A DNA stretch of 64,000 nt from Xanthocytophaga agilis (GCF_030068605.1 NZ_JASJOU010000012.1:248001-312000); one strand, 5' to 3'; numbered from the stretch's first letter, positions 1 to 9,315 are shown. A program made the numbers and translations. Notes: generated from the sequence alone by a model not told the origin.

Positions 1-1245
1 CCTTGGGAAATAAGTGCTGGTGATACTGCCTGGATGCTTACAGCCACAGCTTTCGTTTTGTTGATGACCCCTGGCCTAGCTTATTTCTATGGTGGTATGG
101 TAAATATGCGTAATGTTATTTCTACCATGCTTCAGAGCTTCGTATCTATGGGTGTAATCAGTGTTTTGTGGATTGTAGTTGGTTTTAGTTTGGCTTTTGG
201 AGACTCTATTGGAGGATTTATTGGCGATCCTACTACCTTTTTTATGTTTAAAGGTGTTTTGGATGCAAAAGCCCCTTGGTCTCTGGCACCTACTATCCCA
301 TTAGCATTGTTTGCTTTCTTCCAATTAAAATTTGCTATTATTACACCTGCGCTTATCACTGGATCATTTGCAGAACGTGTGAATTTCAAAGGATATGTGC
401 TTTTTATCGTATTATTTAGTTTGATTGTATATTCTCCACTTGCACATTGGACGTGGCACCCTGACGGTTTTTTATTTAAACTAGGTGTATTAGACTTTGC
501 TGGTGGAACAGTTGTACACATGTCTGCTGGTTGGGCTGCATTGGCTGCTGCTATTTTCCTGAAAAAACGCAAATCTATGGTTGAAAATGAAGTTCATCCT
601 CCTGCAAATATTCCATTTGTTCTCTTAGGTACTGGCTTACTTTGGTTTGGATGGTTTGGTTTTAACGCCGGATCTGCTGTAGGAGCAGGTACTTTAGCTG
701 TTAGTGCATTTGCAACTACAAATATTGCTGCTGCTGCTGCTGGACTGTCTTGGGTATTGTTTGATGTAGCTAAAGGTAAAAAATTATCAGCTCTTGGTTT
801 TTGTATTGGTGCTGTTGTTGGTCTGGTTGCAATCACCCCTGCTGCTGGTTTTGTAACAATTCCTACTAGTATCTTTATTGGTACTGCTGCTGGTATTATT
901 AGTAACATAATTGCACATTGGAAGGCTAAGTCAGGAAAAATTGATGATACGTTGGATGTGTTTCCTTGCCATGGTGTTGGTGGTATGGTTGGTATGGTTA
1001 TGACAGGTATTTTTGCAACTAGCGCAGTAAACTCTGCTGTTGTAGAAAATGGATTAGCATTTGGTGAAACAGCGCTATTCTTAAAACATATGCTGGCATT
1101 GGTAATTGTATCTGTTTTTGCATTTGTTGTATCTTATATATTGTTGGTTGTAACAAACGCAATCGTTCCACTACGAGTATCAGAAGAGGAAGAACGTTTA
1201 GGATTGGATGTAAGTCAACACGACGAAGTATTAATGGAAGCATAA
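1..1245 (+). CDS. amt: Ammonium transporter Amt, 5'-truncated by the window edge
   Basis: Polytopic inner-membrane channel of the Amt/Mep/Rh family that conducts ammonium or ammonia for nitrogen assimilation. The open frame runs from base 1 with codons reading PWEISAGDTAW before the first internal Met at 34, so the true start lies outside the window; the visible Met is not the start. The twin pore histidines are present: His in TVVHMSAG (residue 162 counted from base 34) and His in FPCHGVGG (313). The HPDGFL and AGGTVVH signatures and about ten hydrophobic helices fit the family. The C-terminal tail RVSEEEERLGLD is the usual cytosolic regulatory tail that contacts PII proteins. No glnK follows; a strong hairpin terminator does. 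Family assignment is secure. Confidence 0.96.
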   Translation, partial: PWEISAGDTAWMLTATAFVLLMTPGLAYFYGGMVNMRNVISTMLQSFVSMGVISVLWIVVGFSLAFGDSIGGFIGDPTTFFMFKGVLDAKAPWSLAPTIPLALFAFFQLKFAIITPALITGSFAERVNFKGYVLFIVLFSLIVYSPLAHWTWHPDGFLFKLGVLDFAGGTVVHMSAGWAALAAAIFLKKRKSMVENEVHPPANIPFVLLGTGLLWFGWFGFNAGSAVGAGTLAVSAFATTNIAAAAAGLSWVLFDVAKGKKLSALGFCIGAVVGLVAITPAAGFVTIPTSIFIGTAAGIISNIIAHWKAKSGKIDDTLDVFPCHGVGGMVGMVMTGIFATSAVNSAVVENGLAFGETALFLKHMLALVIVSVFAFVVSYILLVVTNAIVPLRVSEEEERLGLDVSQHDEVLMEA

Positions 1246-1262
1246 TCAATACTTGGTTATAT

Positions 1263-1302
1263 AAAACAAAAGACCTTTCCAAACGGGAAGGTCTTTTGTT
1301 TT
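1263..1302 (+). terminator. Intrinsic terminator after amt
   Basis: Inverted repeat with arms at 1263-1280 and 1285-1302 (18 pairs including one G-U) around the loop AAAC. The right arm ends in a T-rich stretch, and it lies 18 bases after the amt stop codon. Confidence 0.85.
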
Positions 1303-1363
1303 ATACTATATATAAGTTATCCTAAATGTAAGTATGCGTTTTTATGCAAGCGGATTTCCTGTC

Positions 1364-1601
1364 TGCGCATAGTGCAAAGTAAAAATCTTTTCAGAAAGAC
1401 AAGGAAGCCTCACTGACAGGTCTAGAGATTGAGTATTATTCATAGTAGTTTTGCTTTTGATCAAAATTCCGATCGCTTTGTGCAACTATTTGTGCAACTA
1501 TTCGAATAGTGTTCACTTTTGTGTTTGACCAGAATTCTATTCGCTATTTTGTCTTGCGTATAACTCAATACAAAAAAATCTGATCAGAACTCACCACAAA
1601 G
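1364..1601. repeat. Dispersed intergenic repeat, copy A
   Basis: It shares, in the same order, several words with 34992-35180: TGCGCATAG (1364), GTTCACT, TTTGACCAGAA (1524-1534), CTTGCG(T/C)ATAACTCA (1553) and GAACTCACCACAA (1587-1599). The intervening DNA is diverged with small indels. It encodes nothing recognisable in any frame. Confidence 0.6.
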
Positions 1602-1738
1602 TTTTTTTCATCTCGAAGCTATTACACATTCAAGAAAGATGAATCACTAGCTAAAATGGGAGATGACTTAAGATTTAATAATACGATAGGCATACACTTT
1701 TAGGGAAAAGAAGCATAACAATAAACCTTCCAGATTCT

Positions 1739-2476
1739 ATGGATTTTCGTTTTCTGATGCCTGCCAATAATTATCAGTCTGTAGTTGCTTTGTCTTTCTT
1801 TCAATTTCCAATTAATAAAAGGTGGTGGGCATTAGGACAAATGGGAAAATCCAGTTTGTTAACTTCAACTCCCAGAGGATTACTTTTCGGAAAAATGCTT
1901 GGTAGTGGTAAGGGAGGATTTAGCATGGTTCCGGATTTTACACGTTATGCTTTGCTCACAGTCTGGAGTACACTTGAAGATGCTACTTATTTTTTTCAAT
2001 CAGGTTTATCCAAAGAATATTTATTAAATACCAGTGAAATCTATAGTCTTCTGTTATTGCCAACTCGCTCTCATGGGTCTTGGGATCGTAAAAATCCATT
2101 TGTCGAAACCTACACTATCAAAGATACTACACTGCCAGTTGTAGTGCTTACCCGAGCTACCATCTGTTGGTATCGATTACCAGAATTCTGGTCTAATGTA
2201 CCCCGCGTACAGGCAATCATTCAAGACTCACCTGGCTTATTATTTTCCATTGGGGTAGGGGAGTTACCATTGATTCAACAAGCTACTATAAGTATTTGGG
2301 AGAATTCGGATGCTATAAAGGATTTTGCTTATCAGAAAACCTTTCACAAAGAAGTTGTACACAAGACCCGTACCCGAAACTGGTATAAAGAAGAGCTATT
2401 TGCAAGATTTCTCCCTTTAGCTACATATGGTACCTATCAGGGCAAAGATATTTTGGAATCATACTTTAAAAAGTGA
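1739..2476 (+). CDS. CrtA-like (spheroidene monooxygenase family) protein
   Basis: This 245-residue protein matches, from memory, the layout of the spheroidene monooxygenase CrtA family, heme-dependent enzymes that oxidise acyclic carotenoids. Recognisable stretches are the N-terminal RWWALGQMG, LLGSGKGGF-like (here KMLGSGKGGFSMVPDF), the middle VLTRATI, the segment LLFSIGVGELPLIQQATISIW, and the C-terminal ARFLPLATYGTY. There is no signal peptide or membrane segment. No other carotenoid gene lies nearby; the next gene starts 26 bases downstream (ATG at 2503) and encodes a cytochrome-like lipoprotein, so the two may be cotranscribed. The substrate is unknown, and a non-carotenoid monooxygenase of the same fold is possible. 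Confidence 0.7.
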   Translation: MDFRFLMPANNYQSVVALSFFQFPINKRWWALGQMGKSSLLTSTPRGLLFGKMLGSGKGGFSMVPDFTRYALLTVWSTLEDATYFFQSGLSKEYLLNTSEIYSLLLLPTRSHGSWDRKNPFVETYTIKDTTLPVVVLTRATICWYRLPEFWSNVPRVQAIIQDSPGLLFSIGVGELPLIQQATISIWENSDAIKDFAYQKTFHKEVVHKTRTRNWYKEELFARFLPLATYGTYQGKDILESYFKK

Positions 2477-2502
2477 TATTTTTACATAAAAAAGTCACTT
2501 TC

Positions 2503-4035
2503 ATGCGTTTTTTCTTTACACTCTCCCTTTATATCTTTCTACTAAGCAATAGTATCTTTTTTTATTCCTGTACTACACCTGAAACTTATCCAGGGGAGGC
2601 CGCGGATCGTGAATTAGCAGAAAAGTATTGCCAGTCATGTCACCAATTACCCACGCCTGATTTAGTAGATAAGAAGACATGGAAAGAGGCAGTCTTTCCC
2701 AAGATGGGGCCATTATTAGGTATTACGGGTTTTGAGGGAATACTTTATAAACAAGAGAAAGGTTTTCTCAACTCCTATTTATTTCCTGATAAACCTATTT
2801 TATCAGATGAGGAATGGCGGTCAGTAATGCGCTACTTCATTACATTGGCACCTGAAAAAATGCCTTCGCAGATTACACACACACCGATCCGGAAAACACT
2901 TTCACTTTTTCAGGTCCATACACCAAAATTTCCTTTTGAAAATCCAGTATTGTCATTGGTAAAGATAGATACTCTTCATAATAAACTATATTTTGGAGAT
3001 GGAGAAAAAGGTATATTGTTTCATACTGACAAGTCCTTGAAAACATTTGCATTTACAAGGTTGGGTACTGGTCCTGTACAAATGGATAGTAGAAAGGAGG
3101 GTGCTAGGATATTATTAATGGGATCTTTTCATCCTTCTGATTTTAGAAACGGCGAACTAACATATCTCCAATCAGACTCATCGGTTGCCGATGCCATTAT
3201 TACTGGTTTAAGCCGTCCAACACATGTTGCCTACCAGGATTTGAATGCAGATGGCAAAGAAGATATTGTCGTGTCTGGATTTGGCTATTATACAGGGTCT
3301 TTGAATTGGTATGAAAGAGTCAGACATCAATACATGGAACATATTTTAAATCCTTCTGCGGGAGCTATTCAATCTGCTATAAGCGACTTTAACAAAGATG
3401 GAAAACCAGACATAGTAGTACTTATGGCCCAGGGTAACGAGGGTTTTGACCTATATACAAACAAGGGAAATGGTGTTTTTTCACCTCCTGAGAGAATTAT
3501 TCAGTTTCATCCGTCCTTTGGGTCTAATTCGTTTTCCTTGGTTGATTTTAACAATGATGGAGAATTAGACATTATGGCTACCAATGGCGATAATGGTGAC
3601 TATAAGCAGATTCTAAAGCCTTATCATGGCCTAAGGATTTATTTAAATGATGGAGATAATCATTTTACCGAAAAGTATTTTTATCCTATTAATGGCATCA
3701 CAAAAGCTGTCCCGGTAGACTTTGATCAGGATGGAGATTTAGATATTGCTACAATTGCTTACTTTCCAGATTATGAAAAACATCCGGAAGAGAGCTTCGT
3801 ATACTTGGAGAATAAGGGAAACTTTCAGTTTGAGCCTTTCACTTTTCCTGAATTTGATTTCGGTCGCTGGCAAGTAATGGATACAGGTGATATAGATCAG
3901 GATGGAGATATAGACATTCTTTTAGGCTCTTGTGTACTCTCCATTTATCCTGTTCCAGAGAAATATACCCAAAAGTGGGATACTTTGAAGTATCCTGTGG
4001 TATGGCTGGAGAATAAAAAAATTTCAGGAAGATAA
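2503..4035 (+). CDS. Lipoprotein with cytochrome c motif and FG-GAP/VCBS repeats
   Basis: I place the start at the ATG at 2503; the frame is open to a GTG at 2473, but the signal peptide begins at 2503. Residues 1-22 form a lipoprotein signal with Cys23 in FYSC. A CQSCH heme-attachment motif follows at 43-47, with a possible axial Met in FPKMGPLLG, as in a short class I cytochrome c domain. The rest of the 510 residues is made of repeats with calcium-binding loops such as DLNADGKED, DFNKDGKPD, DFNNDGELD, DFDQDGDLD and DIDQDGDID, typical of FG-GAP/VCBS beta-propellers. Likely outer-membrane or periplasmic; the redox partner is unknown. The CrtA-like gene upstream may be functionally linked. 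Confidence 0.8.
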   Translation: MRFFFTLSLYIFLLSNSIFFYSCTTPETYPGEAADRELAEKYCQSCHQLPTPDLVDKKTWKEAVFPKMGPLLGITGFEGILYKQEKGFLNSYLFPDKPILSDEEWRSVMRYFITLAPEKMPSQITHTPIRKTLSLFQVHTPKFPFENPVLSLVKIDTLHNKLYFGDGEKGILFHTDKSLKTFAFTRLGTGPVQMDSRKEGARILLMGSFHPSDFRNGELTYLQSDSSVADAIITGLSRPTHVAYQDLNADGKEDIVVSGFGYYTGSLNWYERVRHQYMEHILNPSAGAIQSAISDFNKDGKPDIVVLMAQGNEGFDLYTNKGNGVFSPPERIIQFHPSFGSNSFSLVDFNNDGELDIMATNGDNGDYKQILKPYHGLRIYLNDGDNHFTEKYFYPINGITKAVPVDFDQDGDLDIATIAYFPDYEKHPEESFVYLENKGNFQFEPFTFPEFDFGRWQVMDTGDIDQDGDIDILLGSCVLSIYPVPEKYTQKWDTLKYPVVWLENKKISGR

Positions 4036-4096
4036 CTATATAAAGGACTTTTTAAAGAAAGAATGCTCTGGAATACTTCTCTTTCAGGGCTTTTCT

Positions 4097-4104
4097 TATT
4101 TTTG
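4097..4104 (+). promoter_or_regulatory. Putative -7 element upstream of the DedA gene
   Basis: TATTTTTG matches the Bacteroidota -7 consensus TAnnTTTG, 26 bases before the ATG at 4131. No clear -33 element was seen. Confidence 0.4.
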
Positions 4105-4130
4105 TGACATTCTTTTACAAAATTTCTCTT

Positions 4131-4784
4131 ATGGAAATCATAAAACAACTCATTGACTTTATTTTACATATAGATAAACACCTTGCTGAACTTATCTCTG
4201 ACTATGGTACTCTTACCTATATTATCCTCTTTGTTATCATCTTTGTAGAAACAGGATTAGTCGTAATGCCCTTTCTACCAGGTGATTCATTATTATTTGC
4301 AGCGGGTGCATTTGCTGCGTTTTCTAACAATAAGGACCTTAATATTTACTATCTGCTGCCCTTATTATTTGTCGCTGCATTTTTAGGCGACACAGTGAAC
4401 TACATAATAGGTAAATACATTGGTCCGAAAGCTTTTAGCGGGAAGATAAAATTCCTGAAGAAAGAATATCTGGATCAAACGCAGGCTTTTTTTGATAAGC
4501 ATGGTGGTAAATCTATTATTTATGCACGCTTCGTTCCCATTGTTCGTACGTTTGCTCCATTTGTTGCGGGTGTAGGTAGCATGAACTATGGTAAATTTAT
4601 TTCTTATAATATTATAGGCGGATTAATCTGGGTGATTGGTTTGACATTAGCAGGGTATTTCTTTGGTGGTATTTCTATTATTAAAGATAACTTCGAAAAG
4701 GTAATTATTCTGATTATTCTAATTTCAATCCTCCCTCCTGTAATAGAATATGTAAGACATCGATTTGTTAAAAAAGCTGCATAA
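4131..4784 (+). CDS. DedA family membrane protein
   Basis: 217 residues from the ATG at 4131; the frame stays open to a GTG at 4104, but that codon overlaps the putative promoter. Conserved DedA features are ETGLVVMPFLPGDSLLF near the N-terminus, the amphipathic stretch KSIIYARFVPIVRTFAPFVAG with the essential Arg, and GKFISYNIIGGLIW. About five membrane segments are visible. DedA proteins are proposed to flip polyprenyl-phosphate or phospholipid carriers and support membrane homeostasis. aroE begins 18 bases after the stop, so the two probably form an operon, though without an obvious functional link. Family is certain, substrate is not. Confidence 0.9.
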   Translation: MEIIKQLIDFILHIDKHLAELISDYGTLTYIILFVIIFVETGLVVMPFLPGDSLLFAAGAFAAFSNNKDLNIYYLLPLLFVAAFLGDTVNYIIGKYIGPKAFSGKIKFLKKEYLDQTQAFFDKHGGKSIIYARFVPIVRTFAPFVAGVGSMNYGKFISYNIIGGLIWVIGLTLAGYFFGGISIIKDNFEKVIILIILISILPPVIEYVRHRFVKKAA

Positions 4785-4802
4785 CTTCATAATTAAAGAT
4801 AC

Positions 4803-5567
4803 ATGCGTATTTTCGGACTTATTGGTTATCCGTTAGGCCACTCATTTTCTAAGAAATACTTTACAGAAAAGTTTGCTAAAGAGCATATTACAGATGCTTC
4901 TTATGAACTATTTCCTTTAGAAGATATTAAACTGTTGCCTGGCCTTATCTCTTCCCAGCCTAACTTACGAGGACTGAATGTCACTATACCTTATAAAGAG
5001 CAGGTAATTCCTTATCTAACATCTATAGATCCAGCTGCTAAGCGTATTGGGGCTGTAAATGTGATTAAAATCGCACCTGATGGATCAACTACAGGTTATA
5101 ATTCAGATTATTTTGGTTTTAAATTCACATTGGAAGGTTTTCTTAACGGAAATTATATTTCAGAAGGAAAGAGTCTCCGAAAATTAAAAGCACTTATTTT
5201 AGGAACGGGAGGGGCAAGCAAAGCTGTCAAGATCGCACTGGATGATATGGATATCGAAAATGTGTACATATCGAGACGGCCAGGTGAGAATATATTTGGT
5301 TATGATGATCTTACAGAAAAGATCGTGGGTAAGTATTTACTGATTATTAATACTACGCCTCTTGGAATGTATCCGGAAGTTGATGTCTTTCCTCCATTAC
5401 CCTATGAATGGCTAACAGGCGATCATCTTTTGTATGATCTGGTATATAATCCGGAACAAACTATTTTTTTACAAAAAGGGTCTAAGCAAGGAGCAAAGAC
5501 ATTTGGAGGGTTACCTATGTTGTATGCACAGGCAGAGAAGTCGTGGGATATATGGACAACTAAGTAG
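4803..5567 (+). CDS. aroE: Shikimate dehydrogenase
   Basis: Cytosolic NADPH-dependent reduction of 3-dehydroshikimate to shikimate, the fourth step of aromatic amino acid synthesis. The N-terminal substrate domain shows GYPLGHSFSKKYF and NVTIPYKEQV with catalytic Lys65; the paired Asp102 is in YNSDYFGF. The nucleotide-binding loop is LGTGGASKAV, followed by NTTPLGMYP and the closing GGLPMLYAQAEKSW. At 254 residues it is slightly short for the family, as in other Bacteroidota. It is 18 bases downstream of the DedA gene, and no other aro gene lies in the window. All key residues are present. Confidence 0.96.
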   Translation: MRIFGLIGYPLGHSFSKKYFTEKFAKEHITDASYELFPLEDIKLLPGLISSQPNLRGLNVTIPYKEQVIPYLTSIDPAAKRIGAVNVIKIAPDGSTTGYNSDYFGFKFTLEGFLNGNYISEGKSLRKLKALILGTGGASKAVKIALDDMDIENVYISRRPGENIFGYDDLTEKIVGKYLLIINTTPLGMYPEVDVFPPLPYEWLTGDHLLYDLVYNPEQTIFLQKGSKQGAKTFGGLPMLYAQAEKSWDIWTTK

Positions 5568-5696
5568 TCAATTAGTTTGTTAAATGCTTCATAAAGGATC
5601 GATTGCCTATGAAGCTAAGGAGTTTTAGCTCGTTTTCTGATATAATGCTTATTTTTAGGTTATCAAGATACTGTGAGATAATCTATTCTTTATAAA

Positions 5697-6605
5697 ATGG
5701 AAATTCACAACACTATTTTCTTCTCTATAATTATACCTACTTATAACCGTGCGAGTTTTTTACCCGCGACATTACAGTCATTACTGAAACAAACTTTTAA
5801 GGATTATGAAGTTATAGTAGTTGATGATGGCAGTACAGACAACACAGAAGAGGTGATGAAAGGGCTGACTGATGATCATATTCGTTATTATAAAAAAGAA
5901 AATGGAGAAAGAGCTGCCGCCAGAAATTTTGGAATTAAACAGGCGAGAGGACAGTATATAACATTTCTGGATTCTGATGATATCTTTTATGAGCAATGCC
6001 TTTCAAATGCATATGAAAGTATCTTAAAGTTTGAAAATCCTCCATTATTGCATGTTGCCTATGAAGTGACAGATAGGAATCTGAAATCTAAAGTGAAAGT
6101 AAATAATCTTGTCTCGGATGATATCTACGTATTGGTAAAAGGAAATCCTTTAAGTTGTATGGGGGTATTTCTTCGAAGAGATATTGCAAATACATACCAA
6201 TTCACAGAAGACCGGGCTTTAGCTGGTTCTGAAGATTGGGAATTATGGTTACGTGTAGTTGCTAATGTAGGTATTAAAGTAGATAATCGAGTTTCGGCTG
6301 CATTGATAGATCACGATTCCCGAAGTGTAAAGCACTTCGTAGAAGGCAATCTTGTTGAAAGAAAAGAGTTGGCTCTGCGGTATGCCTTTGAGGACGAGAC
6401 TGTTAAGAAGATATTTTCTCCGTATTGGAAAAAGATTAACTCATACTGTGATTCGTATATCGCATTGCATTTGGTGTTAGGACATCAGTACCGAAAAGGA
6501 TTATCATTTTGGTTTACTTCACTTCTGGAATATCCGCTATCCCTATTTGAAAGGCGTTCAATGGCTATTGTTAAGTATTCCATTCTTGGGCTTTTAAAGC
6601 GATAA
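5697..6605 (+). CDS. Glycosyltransferase family 2
   Basis: This 302-residue cytosolic GT-A enzyme has the opening SIIIPTYNRASFLPATLQS, the nucleotide-sugar site VVDDGSTDNTEEV and the metal-binding FLDSDD. A later GSEDWELWLRV resembles the acceptor-side ED motif of inverting GT2 enzymes. No membrane segment is obvious, although the last 40 residues are hydrophobic. It probably adds a sugar to a surface polysaccharide or glycolipid; donor and acceptor cannot be read from sequence. It stands alone and runs convergently into pgeF, with one base between the two stop codons. Confidence 0.9.
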   Translation: MEIHNTIFFSIIIPTYNRASFLPATLQSLLKQTFKDYEVIVVDDGSTDNTEEVMKGLTDDHIRYYKKENGERAAARNFGIKQARGQYITFLDSDDIFYEQCLSNAYESILKFENPPLLHVAYEVTDRNLKSKVKVNNLVSDDIYVLVKGNPLSCMGVFLRRDIANTYQFTEDRALAGSEDWELWLRVVANVGIKVDNRVSAALIDHDSRSVKHFVEGNLVERKELALRYAFEDETVKKIFSPYWKKINSYCDSYIALHLVLGHQYRKGLSFWFTSLLEYPLSLFERRSMAIVKYSILGLLKR

Positions 6606-6606
6606 C

Positions 6607-7374
6607 TTATCTATTAGTTCGCTGCCCAATCACAACAAACATTCTGCCTGATTTTTTACCTTCTTTACGATAAGAGAAATAATTATCATTATGTTCAACT
6701 GTACAGAAGGGAGAAACCTCAACTTGCTCTTTTGGAATACCTGCTTTTAGCAATTGAGAGAAATTTGCTTGTTTCAGATCTACAAAAAACTTATTTTTCT
6801 CAGAATCCCATCTTTTGTAATCAGATGTAAAATAATCTGCAACATCTGCATCGACTTCAAAGGCACATTCACTAATACAGGTACCAATATATGCAAAACA
6901 ATTCACCGGATTTGTTCCAAAGTGTTGTGTCATTGTTTGCAGTGTTTTTGACACTATTTGTTTCATAGTTCCTTTCCATCCTGCATGAATGGCTGCAACT
7001 GCATTACTACTAGAGTCGTAAATTAGGATAGGTGTGCAGTCAGCTATGGAGACACCAACAAATACACCTGGTGAGTTTGTCACAATGGCATCATAGCCTT
7101 CGTAATTGCCAGGTTGGGTCGCCACCAATACTTTGTCATCATGAACCTGATAGGATAAGGCTATGTCTTCGGGTTGGAAGCCCAGGTTATTGAAAAAACG
7201 ATTTCTGTTTTCAAGTACATTTTTCCTTTCATCACCTGAAGAAAGCCCTAAGTTAAGAGAAGTGAATGGTGCAGGACTGACACCTCCATGTCTTAGACTC
7301 TGAGCTGCAATAAGATGAGGAAATTTAGTAAATATCTCAGGTCGATAAGCTAGGGAGAGGGTTGGGACTGTCAT
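6607..7374 (-). CDS. pgeF: Polyphenol oxidase/purine nucleoside phosphorylase family protein (YfiH, PgeF)
   Basis: Member of the Cu-oxidase_4 (DUF152, LACC1/YfiH) family. Conserved parts are SLRHGGVS near residue 28, LNLGLSSGD, the His in YQVHDDKV, the Cys in GVSIADCTPIL and the His in AAIHAGWKGT, which together form the metal-dependent site, then a C-terminal NYFSYR. Members act as purine nucleoside phosphorylase/adenosine deaminase, and E. coli YfiH edits misincorporated serine in peptidoglycan precursors; which activity dominates here is unknown. 255 residues is normal length. A TATCTTTG element lies just upstream. The gene converges on the GT2 gene with only one base between their stops. 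Confidence 0.9.
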   Translation of the reverse strand: MTVPTLSLAYRPEIFTKFPHLIAAQSLRHGGVSPAPFTSLNLGLSSGDERKNVLENRNRFFNNLGFQPEDIALSYQVHDDKVLVATQPGNYEGYDAIVTNSPGVFVGVSIADCTPILIYDSSSNAVAAIHAGWKGTMKQIVSKTLQTMTQHFGTNPVNCFAYIGTCISECAFEVDADVADYFTSDYKRWDSEKNKFFVDLKQANFSQLLKAGIPKEQVEVSPFCTVEHNDNYFSYRKEGKKSGRMFVVIGQRTNR

Positions 7375-7394
7375 TGAGTAATACCTGTTTTTGT

Positions 7395-7402
7395 CAAAGA
7401 TA
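7395..7402 (-). promoter_or_regulatory. Putative -7 element for pgeF
   Basis: On the minus strand this reads TATCTTTG, matching TAnnTTTG, 20 bases before the pgeF ATG. Confidence 0.45.
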
Positions 7403-7444
7403 CTGCTTTTACGAATTTTGGAAAGGGTAGTTGTAGATTCACAA

Positions 7445-8167
7445 CTAAATTTGTGTTTTTAGAGCCTTTAAAATTTGATGACTATAAAGTCTGCCAATTG
7501 GTAACTCTTCAGAGCCTATAGTAATATGATTAGCTGTAAAGGCTTTGATTTTACTCAGAGATACAATAAACGAACGATGAATACGAAGAAAATTTGTTTC
7601 GGAAAGCATTTCTTCCAGTGCATTCATACTTTGTTTCACAACCAAAGGTTTGGAGTCATTGGTTGTAAAAATTTTGATATAATCCTTCAAGCTTTCTATA
7701 TAAAGAATATCCTCTGTGAGAACTTTAACCATTTTCCTGTCTACACGAAAATAGAGAAAGGCATCTTTATTGGGTTGATATTTCTTTTCTTCTGAAGAAA
7801 AATTATTTTCCACTTTAGTAACCTTAGCTATTGCTTTCAGAAATCGTTCTAGTGAAATAGGTTTCATCAAATAATCCACAGCATCCAGTTCAAAACCTTC
7901 TACAGCATAATCACGATATGCAGTAGTAAAAATAACCTTGGGTGGATTTCGCAGGGTACGTAGAAAGTCTGTACCTAATAACTTAGGCATTTTGATATCC
8001 AGAAACATCAAATCTATATTTTTTTCCTGCAATACACTAAATGCCTGAATTGCATTATGACATTTAGCGATAACTTCAAGACCATCTACATTTCCTATAT
8101 GTGATTCCAATACTTCCAGTGCTGGTGGTTCATCATCTACTAATAAACATTTTAGATTCATGCCCAT
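7445..8167 (-). CDS. LytTR-family response regulator
   Basis: This 240-residue transcription factor has a receiver domain at about 5-120, with acidic pocket DDEPP at 11-15, phospho-acceptor Asp57 in MFLDIKMPK and Lys102 in YLMKP, joined to a LytTR DNA-binding domain at about 135-240 (DILYIESLKDYIKIFT, FLRIHRSFIVSLSKI). The frame overlaps the upstream kinase gene by 10 bases, so the pair is translated together and forms a cognate two-component system. An internal ATG at 8161 is an alternative start. Target genes are not evident. Confidence 0.94.
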   Translation of the reverse strand: MGMNLKCLLVDDEPPALEVLESHIGNVDGLEVIAKCHNAIQAFSVLQEKNIDLMFLDIKMPKLLGTDFLRTLRNPPKVIFTTAYRDYAVEGFELDAVDYLMKPISLERFLKAIAKVTKVENNFSSEEKKYQPNKDAFLYFRVDRKMVKVLTEDILYIESLKDYIKIFTTNDSKPLVVKQSMNALEEMLSETNFLRIHRSFIVSLSKIKAFTANHITIGSEELPIGRLYSHQILKALKTQI

Positions 8168-9315
8168 TGGGTTTGTATCGTTTTGTACTGTTGACTGTTT
8201 TCTGTTTGTTTGGTTATATCATTTTGTAATTCCAGATTGAGTATCACCACAAAGATTTCATCCTGTTCTACTATTTTAAGGTCATATTGTTTAGGATAGA
8301 TCAGTTCCATCCTTTTTTTTACATTTTGTAATCCAATGCCTCCTGTATAGGAACTTACCTGATTTTCTTCACTCTTGCTATTAATTAATTTCAGCCGCAT
8401 TCGATTCTTATCAACAGATAAATCAAGACTAATCCATGCCTGATCTATTTGTTCACTGACGCCATGTTTGAATGCATTCTCTAGAAATGGCATAAGAAGT
8501 AAAGGCGCTATCATTTTACCTGTTATATCTCCAGTAAAGTTGAGAGATACATCTACATGTTCTCCATAACGCATTTGTTCCAGTTCAACATAATTTTGAA
8601 TAATCTGTATTTCTTTTTCCAGAGAGACTTCCGCAACATTACAATCATATAACATATATCGTAACAAGCCAGACAATTTTACTACTACTTCTGGAGCATA
8701 ATCTGACTTGGTAAGCGTAAGTGCATACAGATTATTTAATGTATTAAATAGAAAATGAGGATGCAACTGGGCTTTAAGTAGTTGGAGTTCTGCTGTTAGC
8801 TTTTCTTTTTCTACTTGTTGGAATGCGCTTTGTTTTAAATACCAATACTTGGAAAGCTTAATGGCCGCGGCAAATCCTGCTATCGTGATACCACCTCGTA
8901 ATCCTGCCATCAGGCCAATTGATAAAGGAAAACGATGGGTCGGCCATCCTAAAATCGCTAAGTAACCATTTACTATATAAGACGATAAAAAAAAAGAAAA
9001 GAAACCTGATCCCAATATACAAAGGCATAGTCCAATCGCCAGGTGTATATATTTTCCTTTTAGCAAATAGGAGGGGATAAGCCAGTAAATGATAGAATAG
9101 CTCAGAGCAATATGGTTAAATGTAAATATAATGGCATTGGTAAAGGCCATTAACACGATCTTCCAGTAAGAGACTCCTTCCGGAATAACAGGCCTGTAGC
9201 TATAGATCACTGTACAAAAAAGGATGAATGCTATCCAGAATAGAATATGACGAGCAAGCCGATATCTCCATTGATTAGAGAAAACGAAGTCATAATTAAA
9301 GATGTACATGGACAA
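8158..9315 (-). CDS. LytS/YehU-type sensor histidine kinase
   Basis: 385-residue inner-membrane kinase. About four hydrophobic helices occupy residues 20-160 with no large periplasmic domain, which suggests sensing within or near the membrane. The His_kinase domain has HPHFLFNTLNNL with phospho-acceptor His187, and the ATP-binding N-box MPFLENAFKHG has Asn280 with GGIGLQNVKKRM following. The LytTR regulator overlaps its stop codon and is the expected partner. The 255-base interval upstream to the divergent small exported gene may hold its promoter, but none matching TAnnTTTG was seen. The stimulus is unknown. Confidence 0.93.
   Translation of the reverse strand: MSMYIFNYDFVFSNQWRYRLARHILFWIAFILFCTVIYSYRPVIPEGVSYWKIVLMAFTNAIIFTFNHIALSYSIIYWLIPSYLLKGKYIHLAIGLCLCILGSGFFSFFLSSYIVNGYLAILGWPTHRFPLSIGLMAGLRGGITIAGFAAAIKLSKYWYLKQSAFQQVEKEKLTAELQLLKAQLHPHFLFNTLNNLYALTLTKSDYAPEVVVKLSGLLRYMLYDCNVAEVSLEKEIQIIQNYVELEQMRYGEHVDVSLNFTGDITGKMIAPLLLMPFLENAFKHGVSEQIDQAWISLDLSVDKNRMRLKLINSKSEENQVSSYTGGIGLQNVKKRMELIYPKQYDLKIVEQDEIFVVILNLELQNDITKQTENSQQYKTIQTQWA

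Larger units (their letters stand above)
1246..1738. other. Gene-free interval with dispersed-repeat copy A
   Basis: 493 bases between amt and the crtA-like gene. Beyond the terminator there is no convincing ORF. It holds a diverged copy of a repeat also found at 34992-35180, plus a 12-base tandem duplication of GTGCAACTATT at 1480-1502. No clear promoter was recognised for the next gene. Confidence 0.6.

Noticed and set aside
132-908. Two minus-strand ORFs inside amt
   Set aside because: They are shadows of the transporter frame, with no domain and unlikely composition.
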